A stretch of DNA of 64,000 nt from Kalaharituber pfeilii (lineage: Eukaryota > Ascomycota > Pezizomycetes > Pezizales > Pezizaceae): contig WHUZ01000069.1 in NCBI GenBank assembly GCA_015179045.1, positions 62,001 through 126,000 on the forward strand. The letters are read 5' to 3'. Numbering within the stretch: position 1 is the first letter of the stretch; every line of letters begins with the position of its first letter. The translations under genes and the position numbers were made by a program. Below the pieces are notes generated by a model. It was not told the DNA's origin and did not search any database. It worked only from the letters and a program-made list of their open reading frames with translations. Positions 20,247 through 29,899 of this stretch are shown one piece after another.

Positions 20247-20632
20247 GATCGATGTACCATAGTCTAAGCTACCAGGTGAGAATGCAAGTTTCAGCATTGC
20301 TCTAAATCTGAAATATTAAATTAAGGTGCTGTACGACCATGTCAATTTGCACTCACAAGACCAACCAGCACGCTACCTTCAGATAGTCTCATAAGAAAGG
20401 CTGCGACATCGGCAGAGGCGAAGGAAACCGGTTAGATCACAGATTATGAGGTCGCGCCAGCAAATGAGATTCAAGCTTGCATCATTACATCCTCTAACAT
20501 CATAAGTCTAGAGCTGTGTTGTTTTAAATGTGCGTGTTTGTAAATAAGCATAGCTAGCTTTGTCCCCTATGTATAATATATGTAGCACTCAATCCAATTC
20601 AGCTGCAAGGCACGGTCTGAGTGACGTGCTCT
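20247..20632. other. No supported feature
   Basis: Unique-looking sequence without a long open frame or repeat that I can identify. Confidence 0.4.
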
Positions 20633-20641
20633 TGCGGACAA

Positions 20642-20705
20642 ATCGCCATAGCCCATAGGGCGGCACGCTATTAATGATATATAAAAAAAAAAAAAAAAAA
20701 AATCC
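20642..20705 (+). mobile_element. LINE-A 3'-tail-only insertion
   Basis: ATCGCCATAGCCCATAGGGC followed by GGCACGCTATTAATGATATA and an A run. It is flanked by TGCGGACAA at 20633-20641 and 20706-20714. Confidence 0.85.
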
Positions 20706-21287
20706 TGCGGACAAGCTGTCGTGCAGTCGGTACGGTCCACACGCGACCGTACGAGCGGACTGTCCGGACAGATCATGGTTAAATACCTCCAAGGCCAGCA
20801 TGTCATGCCACAAAAGGAATTAACAGGGATTGGTCCTTGGTAACCAGCATGCAGCGATCGAACCGAATTGCGCCAACCACCGGGGGCAGTGCCAATAGCA
20901 AAAGCGAACAGTCACAGCTCTAGAGCACTCCATACCATTCTACAAAGTTCTGCAGCATCTTTCCATGCCGTCATATATGCTTCTATGTCGTCATGACCAA
21001 GTCCATGAAAAATTCGTGTAAAATATCTACTCACTCCTGTTCACTCTCTCACATCAATCTATACCTCCCCTACTTGCCTGTATTTAATCTCCACTGGTCA
21101 ACGTACATTCATTCTCTCTTCTGATGTGCCTTCGCCTCTTTAAACTCGTAGCACCCGCAATCGTAGCCTCCATCCTACTTACCCTCAGCGCCGCCTCTTT
21201 CCACAGCACCTCCCTTCATGTGCTTCGAGGAATCATATATTCTAAGCGTTGCTCAACTAACCGGCATACACATGCTGCTAACAATGT

Positions 21288-21402
21288 TTTTTTTTTTTTT
21301 TTTTTCTTTTTTTTTTTTTTTTCCGAGAGATTTTTTTTTTTTCTTGATCACGTCACCTCGCATACAGGCTCTCAGCTTATGGCAGGACCCTGTTATTACC
21401 CG
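21288..21402 (-). mobile_element. LINE-B tail fragment with long T tracts
   Basis: Three T-rich runs (about 21288-21340) followed by TTGATCACGTCACCTCGCAT and GGCAGGACCC, which is the diverged complement of the LINE-B tail. Ends are unclear. Confidence 0.6.
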
Positions 21403-21640
21403 GACACAGGTCTGTGACGCCGGACTGTGGGCCGGATCACCCATGCTACCAAATATCTATCTACCAAAAAAAATATCTATCTACATGACTTCACCATGGC
21501 TGCAGGTGAACAAATGCAGACTGTGGACCAAGCGAACCAATACACACAATGGGTTCTTAATCACTCCGAGAGATCTCCGACAACGACTGGTCTGACATGA
21601 TCGTCGGTCTTGTCGAAGCTGACTTACATGGTCGGATGTT

Positions 21641-21703
21641 GGCCCTGCCATGGCGAACAGCTGCACGCGGGGTCACGTGAAATAAAAAAAAATAAAAAAA
21701 AAA
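21641..21703 (+). mobile_element. LINE-B 3'-tail-only insertion
   Basis: GGCCCTGCCATGGCGAACAG, then CTGCACGCGGGGTCACGTGA and an A-rich tract. It is flanked by GGTCGGATGTT (21630-21640) and GGTGGGATGTT (21704-21714), a target duplication with one change. Confidence 0.85.
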
Positions 21704-22037
21704 GGTGGGATGTTCGTGGGGGCGTCCGAGCACCTGAGGCGGGCCGAGTGCCCTCCATGCTTGGCAGACCAAATTCTTAGCTATGTGGTCCATGGTTTTG
21801 TATACAACTTCATGTTATGTATTTTCTATATATTTTGTGGCTCTCGAAGTCTCGTCATGTATTAAGGAGATCATCAAGTAATTCAGTCTTATTGTATCCT
21901 GCGTAATCCCTCTATTTTTCTACCTTTATGAGTGGTATAGCGCAATGATGACTGGTTCCGGCTGCTCAAGGGACCGGGCCACTCATGACCGGGTCACTCA
22001 TGAGCGGTTCTGAACACTTATTCTCTGCGTACAACCG

Positions 22038-22150
22038 ATGCACTGCCCCTTTCACCCCACCCAGCTTGTGAGGAAGCGAGATTCACCTATCTATCCCGTC
22101 CAAAACAAAAAGACCACCTCCAGGGCCCCTTCTACTCCAAAGAGCAAGCC
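22038..22150 (+). pseudogene. ORF1-like sequence, left part, split by the gypsy element
   Basis: The frame reads PFHPTQLVRKRDSPIYP and onward to the LTR boundary at 22150. After removal of the LTR element and one 5-bp target copy it continues at 28152. It is Pro/Lys-rich, like the N-terminal half of the ORF1-like protein at 16982. Confidence 0.5.
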
Positions 22151-22542
22151 TGTAAAGAGCCGCAGTACGTCACTCGCAGGTCCCGGTCACAAGTTTGACA
22201 GGGCGGTCTTACGGTACGGTACTGTTGTAGATATAGGCAGGGAACAAGACGTTGCTTGAGGACTTATGTACATGAGGGGAGGGCATGAATTAAATACAAA
22301 AACTGGACATGACATAGGAGACTGTAGTTTCCTGTACTTTTCCCTGGGCGGTGGTTTATTTCCTGAGCGGTGACTTAATTCCCTGAGCGGTGACTTATTC
22401 ATGGGCGCGGGGCATATCTGAGCGGTGACTTAATTTCCTGAGCGGTGACTTATTCATGGGCGCGGGGCCTATCCTTTGATCCGCGGCGTCCGGGGCTTTA
22501 TTTCCTTAATGCGGACCATTCCTGCTTGGCTAGTCTGTGACA
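22151..22542 (-). repeat. 3' LTR of the chromovirus
   Basis: It reads TGTCACAGACTAGCC...GGCTCTTTACA on the minus strand. Inside, a unit of about 52 bp (CTGAGCGGTGACTTA..., ATGGGCGCGGGG) is present twice in tandem at about 22331-22468. Confidence 0.95.
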
Positions 22543-22556
22543 GTAGGTCCCCTTCT
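22543..22556 (-). other. Polypurine tract
   Basis: On the minus strand AGAAGGGGACCTAC directly precedes the 3' LTR. A purine-rich block here is where plus-strand DNA synthesis is normally primed in LTR retrotransposons. Confidence 0.6.
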
Positions 22557-23745
22557 ATGGCCGACTTCCTAGGAGGCCTTTTGTATTCCTAGGTTTACCA
22601 GGGTATTTATCATGAAACTCAGCAAGAAGTTCACCACAGTGGGCCAGCTCTTCAAGTGTAAGCCATTCATTATGTGAGTCTGGATATCCAGCCCATCGGA
22701 CAAGGTACTGTACCTTACGGCGGTACAACCGGGAGTCTAGAATTGTTTCAACTTCATTCTCAGGTTCTCCATCAATTTCTACTGGCGGTGGTGGTGGCTG
22801 AATCTGTCCTGGTAGGGGGTTCATAGCAGCAGGCTCTAGGCGTGTGACGTTAAAAACAGGGTGCAACTTTGACATCGTGTAAGGGAGTTCGAGTTCATAG
22901 GTATAGCGAGATAGCTTGCGAGAGATTTTGAAAGGTCCATGGCGTTTTGCGGCGAGCTTCTGACTAGGTTGTGTAGTTCGGATCTGTGCATCTGCTGAGA
23001 GATATACTTGGTCTCCTACTTGATACTGTGGAGCTGGAAGGTGACGTTGGTCATAGTATTTCTTGTGTCGTTCCTGAGCATCCTTAATATTTTCTTGGAG
23101 GTATTGGTGGTTGGCAGTGAGTGATTTAGCATGGTCGATAGCTGTGGGTAGTATCTCAGCAGATAGGAAGCGTTCATTTCCCACAACTGTAAAACGAGGG
23201 TGGAATCCTTGAAGTGCATAAAATGGTGTCATTTTGGTACTTTCTGATTGTCGGTTATTGTATGCGAATTCCGCCATAGCTAACTTGTCCACCCAATCGT
23301 CTTGCTGATAATTCACATACATACGGAGGTATTCTTCGACAAAGCTATTGATGCGTTCAGTTTGTCCATCAGTCTGGGGATGGAATGCTGTAGAGTATTT
23401 AGGCTTAATGTCAAGGAACTTGCAGAGTGATTCCCAAAACTTGTTCTTGAATGTGGTTCCTCTATCTGTAATGATTTCTGTGGGGAGTCCATGGAGTCGT
23501 ACTATAGTGTCTGTGAATCTCTTAGCTTGGGTTTCTGCAGTATCGGTTTTTTTGGCCGCAATAAAGTGTCCCATCTTGGTAAGGCGGTCTATGACTACAA
23601 GAATAGCATTGAATTCCTGACTAACTGGGAGGTCCGTAATGTAGTCCATTGTAATGGAGGTCCAGGGTAGCTGTGGAGGAGTTAAGGGATTTAGTTGTCC
23701 ATAGGGGCATGGCGGATTGGTTTGTTTCTTCGGCATACATGACAA
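22555..23745 (-). pseudogene. Pol, integrase core plus chromodomain (frame 2 of pol)
   Basis: An open frame of 396 codons that overlaps the end of the upstream pol frame. The integrase core shows MDYITDLP (first Asp), ITDRGTTFKNKFWESL (second Asp) and the HPQTDGQTERIN block followed by the catalytic Glu region (SFVEEYLR). The GPFKI-like block and PVFNVTRLEP follow. The last part, VETILDSRLYRRKVQYLVRWAGYPDSHNEW in sense (aromatic and WAGY core near residues 330-360), is a chromodomain. In chromoviruses this tethers integration to histone-modified chromatin. The frame is displaced by one base from the zinc-binding H2C2 part, with the break at about 23703, where a single T appears to be missing. 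Whether that is mutation or sequencing error cannot be told. Confidence 0.9.
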
Positions 23746-26648
23746 TTATCAATATATCGAGCTATGGTTTTTCGAATCTGTGGCCAGTAATATGTCCTAG
23801 TAATTAGTTCATGAGTCCGATCTCGCCCTGGGTGGCCTGCTAATGGAGCATCATGGTTTTCTTGAATAATGCGAATTCTGAGGCTTTGACTGTCAGGCAC
23901 ATAGATTCGGTTTTCATGGAGCAGGATCCCTTGGTTATCTGTAGTATATGCTGTGATATCATATTTTCGTGTACTTTTAACATTTCTCTTTAGATCTGTT
24001 TTGACGGCGAGTACATGGGGATCCTGTGCTTGAGCCATAATGATATCCTGGAGTATCGGTTTTGGTAATTCCGCCATTTCTGAAGATTCTGCTATTGAAG
24101 GTTCTACTGTCGTATTGGCAACCATGGAGGGCTTTAAGAGTAGTTGATAGCGTTGTGTAAGTCTTTGGTCCCCCTCCCTAGGGAGATCTCCTGATCTCCT
24201 AGTTAGGGAGTCTGCTTTCTCATTTTTCTTCCCTTCTCGATACACAATCTTGAAGTTATATCCTGTGAGTGTTTCCATCCACCGAATTTGTCTAGCTGTC
24301 AGTTTCTTAGTACTCATGAAGTATACTAGATTCCTGTGATCAGTATATATGGTAATATCCTCATCATATACATCACTGCGCAGGTGGTGCCTCCATTCCT
24401 TAAGGCCATCAACTATAGCAAGTAGCTCCTTATCGTAGATTTCGTAGTTGCATTCGGCAGGCTTCATTCGGTGGGAGTAGTATGCGACAGGGTGTAGTTT
24501 TCCATTATGCTCTTGGCTGAGTACACCAGCAATAACATAGTCCGATGCATCTGTTTCCATGATTGCCGGCTTGGATGGGTCAAAGTACTTGAGAATGGGT
24601 GCAGAGGTAAAGGCTTCCTTAAGAGCTTCAAATGAACGTTGTTGTTTTTCTCCCCATATGAACTTCATACCCTTCTTAAGTAGGTCATACATAGGCCCAG
24701 CAACTTTAGAGTATGCTAGAATGAACTTCCGGTAGAAGTTAGCAAATCCTAGGAATGTTTGGATATCCTTAATGCTTTGTGGTGCTTCCCAGTTCTTAAT
24801 GGCTTCAACCTTTTTTGGGTTCATCTTAATGCCGTCTGTTGATACTATGAATCCTAGGTACTCGATTTCTTGTTTGTGGAATTCGCATTTCTCGGCTTTC
24901 AGGAATAGACCATGCTCTCGCAAGCGTTGCAGTACTTTTCGTACATGTGTTTGGTGATCTATGAGGTTATCACTGAATATGATAATATCGTCAAGGTAGG
25001 GTGTACAGAAGATATCAAGGAATTCCCGAAGAACATCGTTAATATATGCTTGGAATGTGGCAGGAGCATTTGTAAGACCAAAGGGCATAACAGTATATTC
25101 AAAGTGGCCATATCGAGTTCTGAAAGCTGTTTTCCATTCATCACCTTCCTTGATCCTGATCTGATAGTATGCTTCACGGATATCGAGCTTAGTAAAGTAC
25201 TTTGCTTGTCCCAACCGGTCTAGAGTTTCACTGATCAGTGGCAAAGCATGGCGATTTTTAATCGTAGCATTGTTTAGTCCTCGGTAGTCAACACAGAGGC
25301 GTAGGGATCCATCAGATTTTGGAACAAATAGGACTGGTGCTCCGGCAGGTGATGTAGATGCACGAATAAATCCTTTGCGTAGATTATCTTCAAGATATTC
25401 TCTCAATGCTAGCAGTTCCTTGGTATTCAAACTGTATAGTGGTCCAAATGGTGGGGCTTTTCCTTCTTCCAGAATGATAGCATGGTCAACTCCGGGCCTA
25501 TGAGGTGAGAGGGTTTCAGCAGCTTCTCTACTGAAAACATCAAGATAGCTATGATATTCAGCAGGAACATAGATGCGGGGATCTAGGGCAGGACGGTGGC
25601 GGTTTCGGTCTTCGCTCCTCTGGATCATTGCTTTGATATTCTGTTCACTGTTAATGCTTCCTATAGTTCTAGTAGCTTCTTGACTAACTCGGTGGTAGAT
25701 TTCATAGTCTATATCAGTGATGGTTAAATTGTAGGCTGGGTGTCGTTTAGCAAGAACGTTGAATGCAGCAGCATTAACAAATGCAATTTTGTTTTGGTCT
25801 GGAGGAGAAATATTTGAGTCTCTAGGTCTAGTAGGTAAAAGTGACGTAATGTTATTTTCGGAGTTGTGGGGGTGGCACTTGGGTCCGAATTGCAGAGTAT
25901 TGTTTTCATGGTCAATTTGGATATTATGATGTCGCTGCCATCCCATTCCGAGGACCAAGGGGTTATCGCCACAGGTGTCTGTTACTCCGAATTCTAGAAG
26001 CTCATGGTGGCCGTTTATTTCGAGTTCAACTATACATCCTTCTGATATTATGGGGTTCCGAGCAAATTTTCCGTCCATGAATTTGAGCTTGACACTTTGA
26101 GTGATAGGTTGAACCTGGAATCCAACCTCCTTGACCAGTCTAGGATGCATGAAGTTCCCTTGCGCACCCTGGTCTAGAAATGCATAGGAAGCTATGGGCT
26201 TTGAATCCACTAAAGTGGAACTTGAATTTGACTGTGATACATATACAGGTAAGAAGAGGGGAGAATCATCAAAAGTAGTAAAAGCAGTAGCAAAAGAAGA
26301 ATCTAGTTCAGCATCTGGAGCAGAAGGTTCAAGAGATATAGAACATAATGAAATATCAATAGGGAATTCAGGATAAATACATGGGACTTCTGTATCATTG
26401 TAGGAATCGAGCATGGGAGGGTGAGTAACAGTCGATTTAGGGTAAGCAGTAGAGACATGAGAAATGGAAACAGGAGGGGCAGTAGCAGGAATGACAGGGG
26501 CAACTATGGGGCTATTGGTAAGAGTACTTCCGAGAGCTATGGGAGCTGTGAGAGCTGTGAGCTGTGAGGCGGCAGCAGCAGAGCCCTTAGGTTGAGCAGG
26601 TAAGGGGCTACCCTTCCTTACTGCTCTGGATCTTTTAGCTCCTCGATC
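23691..26648 (-). CDS. Pol: protease, reverse transcriptase, RNase H, integrase H2C2
   Basis: The pol frame is open from about 26648, overlapping the last ten codons of gag in the -1 frame. The first Met is at 26414, so expression probably needs frameshifting. The protease core reads YAFLDQGAQGNF; the usual Ser/Thr after Asp is Gln here, which is atypical for a retropepsin. RT motifs include VDYRGLNNATIKNRHALPLI, FTKLDIREAYYQIRI, MPFGLTNAPATFQ and the catalytic YLDDIIIF. RNase H follows with AIMETDASDYVIAGVL, DKELLAIV and YTDHRNL. The C-terminal HPGRDRTHELI...CHVC zinc motif belongs to the integrase, whose catalytic core continues in the next frame. The substrate is the element's own RNA and cDNA in virus-like particles. 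Confidence 0.93.
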   Translation of the reverse strand, partial: DRGAKRSRAVRKGSPLPAQPKGSAAAASQLTALTAPIALGSTLTNSPIVAPVIPATAPPVSISHVSTAYPKSTVTHPPMLDSYNDTEVPCIYPEFPIDISLCSISLEPSAPDAELDSSFATAFTTFDDSPLFLPVYVSQSNSSSTLVDSKPIASYAFLDQGAQGNFMHPRLVKEVGFQVQPITQSVKLKFMDGKFARNPIISEGCIVELEINGHHELLEFGVTDTCGDNPLVLGMGWQRHHNIQIDHENNTLQFGPKCHPHNSENNITSLLPTRPRDSNISPPDQNKIAFVNAAAFNVLAKRHPAYNLTITDIDYEIYHRVSQEATRTIGSINSEQNIKAMIQRSEDRNRHRPALDPRIYVPAEYHSYLDVFSREAAETLSPHRPGVDHAIILEEGKAPPFGPLYSLNTKELLALREYLEDNLRKGFIRASTSPAGAPVLFVPKSDGSLRLCVDYRGLNNATIKNRHALPLISETLDRLGQAKYFTKLDIREAYYQIRIKEGDEWKTAFRTRYGHFEYTVMPFGLTNAPATFQAYINDVLREFLDIFCTPYLDDIIIFSDNLIDHQTHVRKVLQRLREHGLFLKAEKCEFHKQEIEYLGFIVSTDGIKMNPKKVEAIKNWEAPQSIKDIQTFLGFANFYRKFILAYSKVAGPMYDLLKKGMKFIWGEKQQRSFEALKEAFTSAPILKYFDPSKPAIMETDASDYVIAGVLSQEHNGKLHPVAYYSHRMKPAECNYEIYDKELLAIVDGLKEWRHHLRSDVYDEDITIYTDHRNLVYFMSTKKLTARQIRWMETLTGYNFKIVYREGKKNEKADSLTRRSGDLPREGDQRLTQRYQLLLKPSMVANTTVEPSIAESSEMAELPKPILQDIIMAQAQDPHVLAVKTDLKRNVKSTRKYDITAYTTDNQGILLHENRIYVPDSQSLRIRIIQENHDAPLAGHPGRDRTHELITRTYYWPQIRKTIARYIDNCHVCRRNKPIRHAPMDN

Positions 26649-27607
26649 TTAATACCTCCTGCTTCTGATTCGGTTTGGACTTGATTAACTTTTCGGGGAG
26701 GAGTGGCGGCGGAGTCTGATGTTTGGCGACGGGGCTGCTGGTTTTGCTTTTCAGGACAGTTGACAGCAAGATGTTTTCCCTTACCGCAGTAATAGCATAG
26801 TCCAAACTGGTTTCGTCGTTGGCGTTCGGCCTGAGTGAGTTTCCCTCTTCGGAGAGCATCAACTTCCATCTCCATAGGTCCGTAGTATCTTTGGGATGCC
26901 GCTTCAGTATAGGTTCGAGGAGTATTATCTGTACCAGTGGTTGTATTGGTATTTGTAGCAGTCGTTCGGGAGCCTGAGCTTTGGTTTTTCTGAGGTGAGA
27001 TAGTTTGGTGTTGTTGACGCTTCATCTGGCGCCAATTATTGTCAATAACAATCAGATTTTTTATTAACCTCTCTAGGTCCCATTCATGAGCATCCACTTG
27101 CGCCGCAAGCCAGTTCTGTAACCTATGATTTAGACTTGGTCTTAAGAACATGACTTGAGCTTCTTCATCAAGACCAGCAGTCAAAGCAAGGCGCTGAAAA
27201 TTTGCCCAATGGGCAGAGAACCAGTTGTCCCCTTGTGTTAGGTTTCCCAGTTCTCGCTGGGCCATTCCTTTTTCGTCAGTGTTGCCAAACGCAGCTGTGA
27301 TCTTCTGTGCGAAATCCTTGTACGTAGGGAAGGCCTTGTCTCGAGCTGTGGGGTTGGATAGATACGGCTCATACCATTTCGCCGGTAGGTCGCGGAGGTA
27401 TGAGGCGGCAAATAAGATTTTGGAGACGTCGGTTTTGAACTTGCTAGTATCGTTTTCGAACTGTAGGGCAAGTTGTCCCAGGAATCCTAGAAGCTTTGAG
27501 CGGTCTCCCGAAAATGTGTCTGGTTCCTTGATTTTGGGGGCATTGGTTTTGTCATTAAGAGCCTTAAGCAACTGCTGAAGTTGCTCGTTCGTCATGGTAA
27601 CGGCCAT
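26618..27607 (-). CDS. Gag polyprotein with CCHC knuckle
   Basis: The frame is open from 27754, but the first ATG is at 27607 (MAVTMTNEQLQQLLKAL), which I take as the start; the upstream part begins on a TTG. The middle holds a retrotransposon Gag/capsid-like domain (WYEPYLSNPTARDKAFPTY, FAQKITAAFGN, RLALTAGLDEE). The C terminus has one zinc knuckle CYYCGKGKHLAVNC (C-x2-C-x4-H-x4-C) for RNA packaging. Pol follows in the -1 frame with a 31-nt overlap (26648-26618). I see no classical heptamer slip site in that overlap, so the mechanism is open. Confidence 0.9.
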   Translation of the reverse strand: MAVTMTNEQLQQLLKALNDKTNAPKIKEPDTFSGDRSKLLGFLGQLALQFENDTSKFKTDVSKILFAASYLRDLPAKWYEPYLSNPTARDKAFPTYKDFAQKITAAFGNTDEKGMAQRELGNLTQGDNWFSAHWANFQRLALTAGLDEEAQVMFLRPSLNHRLQNWLAAQVDAHEWDLERLIKNLIVIDNNWRQMKRQQHQTISPQKNQSSGSRTTATNTNTTTGTDNTPRTYTEAASQRYYGPMEMEVDALRRGKLTQAERQRRNQFGLCYYCGKGKHLAVNCPEKQNQQPRRQTSDSAATPPRKVNQVQTESEAGGIKIEELKDPEQ

Positions 27608-27748
27608 GGTTGTGGATTCTGAGGTCGTGGGCCTTGGTGTTTGGGATGGTGGGAAGTCTTCTTCTTTCTCAGATTCACTACTTCCCCAGGCGATGGGTGG
27701 CTCGGGATCCCGGTAACTGTCCAGTGTATCTTCCGTGGGTTGTTGAGG

Positions 27749-27757
27749 AAGCAACGT
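27749..27757 (-). promoter_or_regulatory. Candidate primer-binding site (possibly self-primed)
   Basis: Two bases inside the 5' LTR the minus strand reads ACGTTGCTT. It is perfectly complementary to AAGCAACGT in the LTR (minus strand, 27866-27858), about 100 nt before the LTR end. I recognise no tRNA 3'-end complement here. Self-priming from the mRNA 5' end, as in Tf1-type elements, is an inference. Confidence 0.4.
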
Positions 27758-27759
27758 AG

Positions 27760-28151
27760 TGTAAAGAGCCGCAGTACGTCACTCGCAGGTCCCGGTCACA
27801 AGTTTGACAGGGCGGTCTTACGGTACGGTACTGTTGTAGATATAGGCAGGGAACAAGACGTTGCTTGAGGACTTATGTACATGAGGGGAGGGCATGAATT
27901 AAATACAAAAACTGGACATGACATAGGATACTGTAGTTTCCTGTACTTTTCCCTGGGCGGTGGTTTATTTCCTGAGCGGTGACTTAATTCCCTGAGCGGT
28001 GACTTATTCATGGGCGCGGGGCATATCTGAGCGGTGACTTAATTTCCTGAGCGGTGACTTATTCATGGGCGCGGGGCCTATCCTTTGATCCGCGGCGTCC
28101 GGGGCTTTATTTCCTTAATGCGGACCATTCCTGCTTGGCTAGTCTGTGACA
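27760..28151 (-). repeat. 5' LTR of the chromovirus
   Basis: Same 392 bp as 22151-22542 with one difference seen by eye. It should carry the promoter; TACATAAG on the minus strand near 27872-27879 is a weak TATA-like word just upstream of the AAGCAACGT stretch. Confidence 0.95.
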
Positions 28152-28340
28152 AAGCCCCTTTTACAACATAAGCTAGAACCACGACCTGCCACTCTAACAA
28201 TGGTGGTTCATGGGATAGCTGTGACCAAGAGACTGGGGAATGTTCGGAAGTGGTTGGAGGTGAATAATGAACCGGCCTTATATACCCCTTTCAGGGCCAC
28301 TATGTGGATTCCGCTTTTGCACCTTAAGCCCCTTCGCTAA
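28152..28340 (+). pseudogene. ORF1-like sequence, right part
   Basis: Continues the frame from 22150 with LLQHKLEPRPATLTMVVHG, then GIAVTKRLGNVRKWLE and a stop at 28340. The GIAVTKRLGNVRKWLE block matches GIGLRKDLGKVRRWLE in the ORF1-like protein at 16982. The domain then diverges and stops early, so the copy was probably dead before or soon after the chromovirus landed in it. Confidence 0.55.
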
Positions 28341-28480
28341 GCTTCCGCTCCTTTCAGAACCAACTGCCGATAACTACACCCGCCGAGTTGCAGTCCATGC
28401 CCTCACCTGTGCCCAGTGGCATTTCGACCCTTAGGCCCCCCATAGGACTCGAAGCACAGGTTTAACATTTCATGACCAGT

Positions 28481-28560
28481 GGTTCTGTAGCATAGTGGTG
28501 AGTGGTAATCCCGAAACTTTGGGCATTGAAACCGCTGGGACCGACACCGGCTTTAGAACC
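28481..28560 (+). tRNA. tRNA-like sequence (pseudogene or tRNA-derived repeat)
   Basis: GGTTCTG at 28481 can pair with TAGAACC at 28554-28560 as an acceptor stem. TAGCATAGTGG fits the internal A-box, and GGGACCGACACC resembles a B-box. The anticodon arm does not fold well, so I cannot assign an amino acid. It is likely a decayed tRNA or a tRNA-derived element. Confidence 0.3.
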
Positions 28561-29209
28561 GCCCTGTCGAGCCCTCTAAGCCCCTACAGCTTAGAGACTG
28601 CCGCCCAGAGGTTTTCAGGCTTCCTTCCGCCTGCCAAGGCTAGTCACCTGCTAGATCCAACTTGTAGCTTTCCAGGCCCCCGAGGATTATCTGTCTGCAG
28701 TTGTGACTACCATGGCCCACAGTGTCTCGCCAGGTATCCTAATTCTGGAGGTAGTCCTCTTGGATAAAGGTGCACGTACTCTCAGTGACCAGTCCTCTAC
28801 CTAACTAACCAATGGGTCTGCGGGAGAGCTCCAGCTATGCAAAGTCGGTGCTGCACAGTAGAGGACTAGTGAGCATCGCTAGTAAAGTGTCTTTTTGATC
28901 TGGCGGACGGTAACTCTCTGCATCTACCAGATCCATTACACAACATATATAAAAAAGAGAAAGCACTGTCCTATACCACATTAAATTCTACTCTTCAAGC
29001 TTTATCTTTGTTGACTACAGCTTCTTAAGATTCTTAATAGCTTATATATCTGAATCTAATCTAGTCTCTACTTCCCTAGTAGTAAAACTTCAGGTGTAAT
29101 AGACTCTGCCTCACTGAAGTAGTATATAATACTATGAGATCCATGAGCTACTGTACTGCTGCCAATTCTGCTGCTGTTTGTCATTTTCTTCGTTGTTGTC
29201 TTTTGCTCT
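28561..29209. other. No convincing gene; short inverted repeat
   Basis: AGTCCTCTAC near 28790 is mirrored by GTAGAGGACT near 28858-28870. The following block (AAGTGTCTTTTTGATCTGGC, GGACGGTAA) recurs at 51736-51770 inside the pogo-like element, so this may be a piece of that family. The rest is AT-rich. Confidence 0.4.
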
Positions 29210-29218
29210 ATTTAGGAC

Positions 29219-29221
<3 letters not shown>

Positions 29222-29252
<31 letters not shown>

Positions 29253-29287
29253 CATTACTCGCATGCCGCCCTAGGAGCTATGGCGAG
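29222..29287 (-). mobile_element. LINE-A 3'-tail-only insertion
   Basis: Poly-T plus the full terminal hairpin complement (ATATCATTACTCGCATGCCG, CCCTAGGAGCTATGGCGAG). The target duplication ATTTAGGACCTC is at 29210-29221 and 29288-29299. Confidence 0.9.
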
Positions 29288-29558
29288 ATTTAGGACCTCA
29301 CTGGTACCAGATATTTCTGGATGATGACATTAAGAGTTCAAATACATCTTGAGTGAACTCATTATTCTCTGGCTCGTCCTCAGTGAATTCACAATCTTCT
29401 TCTGAACTAGAGTCAAACTCTTCCCAATGAACTGCTGTTGGCATCTCCGGCTCTCCTGGTCTCCATACATTCTCTTCACTTTCATTATCCAAATGTGCTA
29501 TTAGTTCCGCTTCCAGCTGTGCTTTTACTAGCTGCGGTCGTTTTGCCTGTTGAACTCT

Positions 29559-29666
29559 TTTTTTTTTTTATATCAATACTCGCGTGCCGCCCTATGGGCT
29601 ATGGCGAGGGTTTATTAGAAGAAAAGAAAGACTAAGCTAAAACTTAAATACATGGGGCCCGCGGTG
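29559..29666 (-). mobile_element. Short LINE tail insertion with ORF1-element 3' UTR
   Basis: About 108 bp: poly-T, terminal hairpin complement, then 3' UTR with CATGGGGCCCGCGGTG. The target duplication TGTTGAACTCT is at 29548-29558 and 29667-29677. Its UTR matches the ORF1-only element at 16838-17640 rather than the RT-bearing LINE-A copies. Confidence 0.85.
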
Positions 29667-29899
29667 TGTTGAACTCTCTCCAGGTGCAGTACCTGCTTGT
29701 TTTTCCGTCCCATTTTGTGAATCTGTATTAACATTAAGTGAGCCATAAACTAATTAATTAACTCAAGCATTGGAACATATTTACCAATTCTAGTCCTTTA
29801 ATTAATTCTTTAATTTCAAGTGACAGGGTGGCTGACGAGATTGGAGCAACCGATATGTGCGACCGATGCAACAGGTATCAAGTATGTAAGTATAGGGGA

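Larger units (their letters stand above)
22151..28151 (-). mobile_element. Ty3/gypsy chromovirus (6.0 kb, nearly complete)
   Basis: Two 392-bp LTRs, identical by eye except one base (G at about 22319 versus T at 27928), enclose gag and pol on the minus strand. The domain order is protease, RT, RNase H, integrase, chromodomain, which is the Ty3/gypsy order with a chromovirus tail. The 5-bp target duplication AAGCC is at 22146-22150 and 28152-28156. The LTR match implies a recent insertion. A one-base frameshift near 23703 separates the integrase core from the rest of pol, so this copy may already be defective. Confidence 0.95.

Noticed and set aside
22187..22402. 71-codon frame duplicated at 27796-28011
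   Set aside because: It lies in the LTR and is duplicated only because the LTR is.
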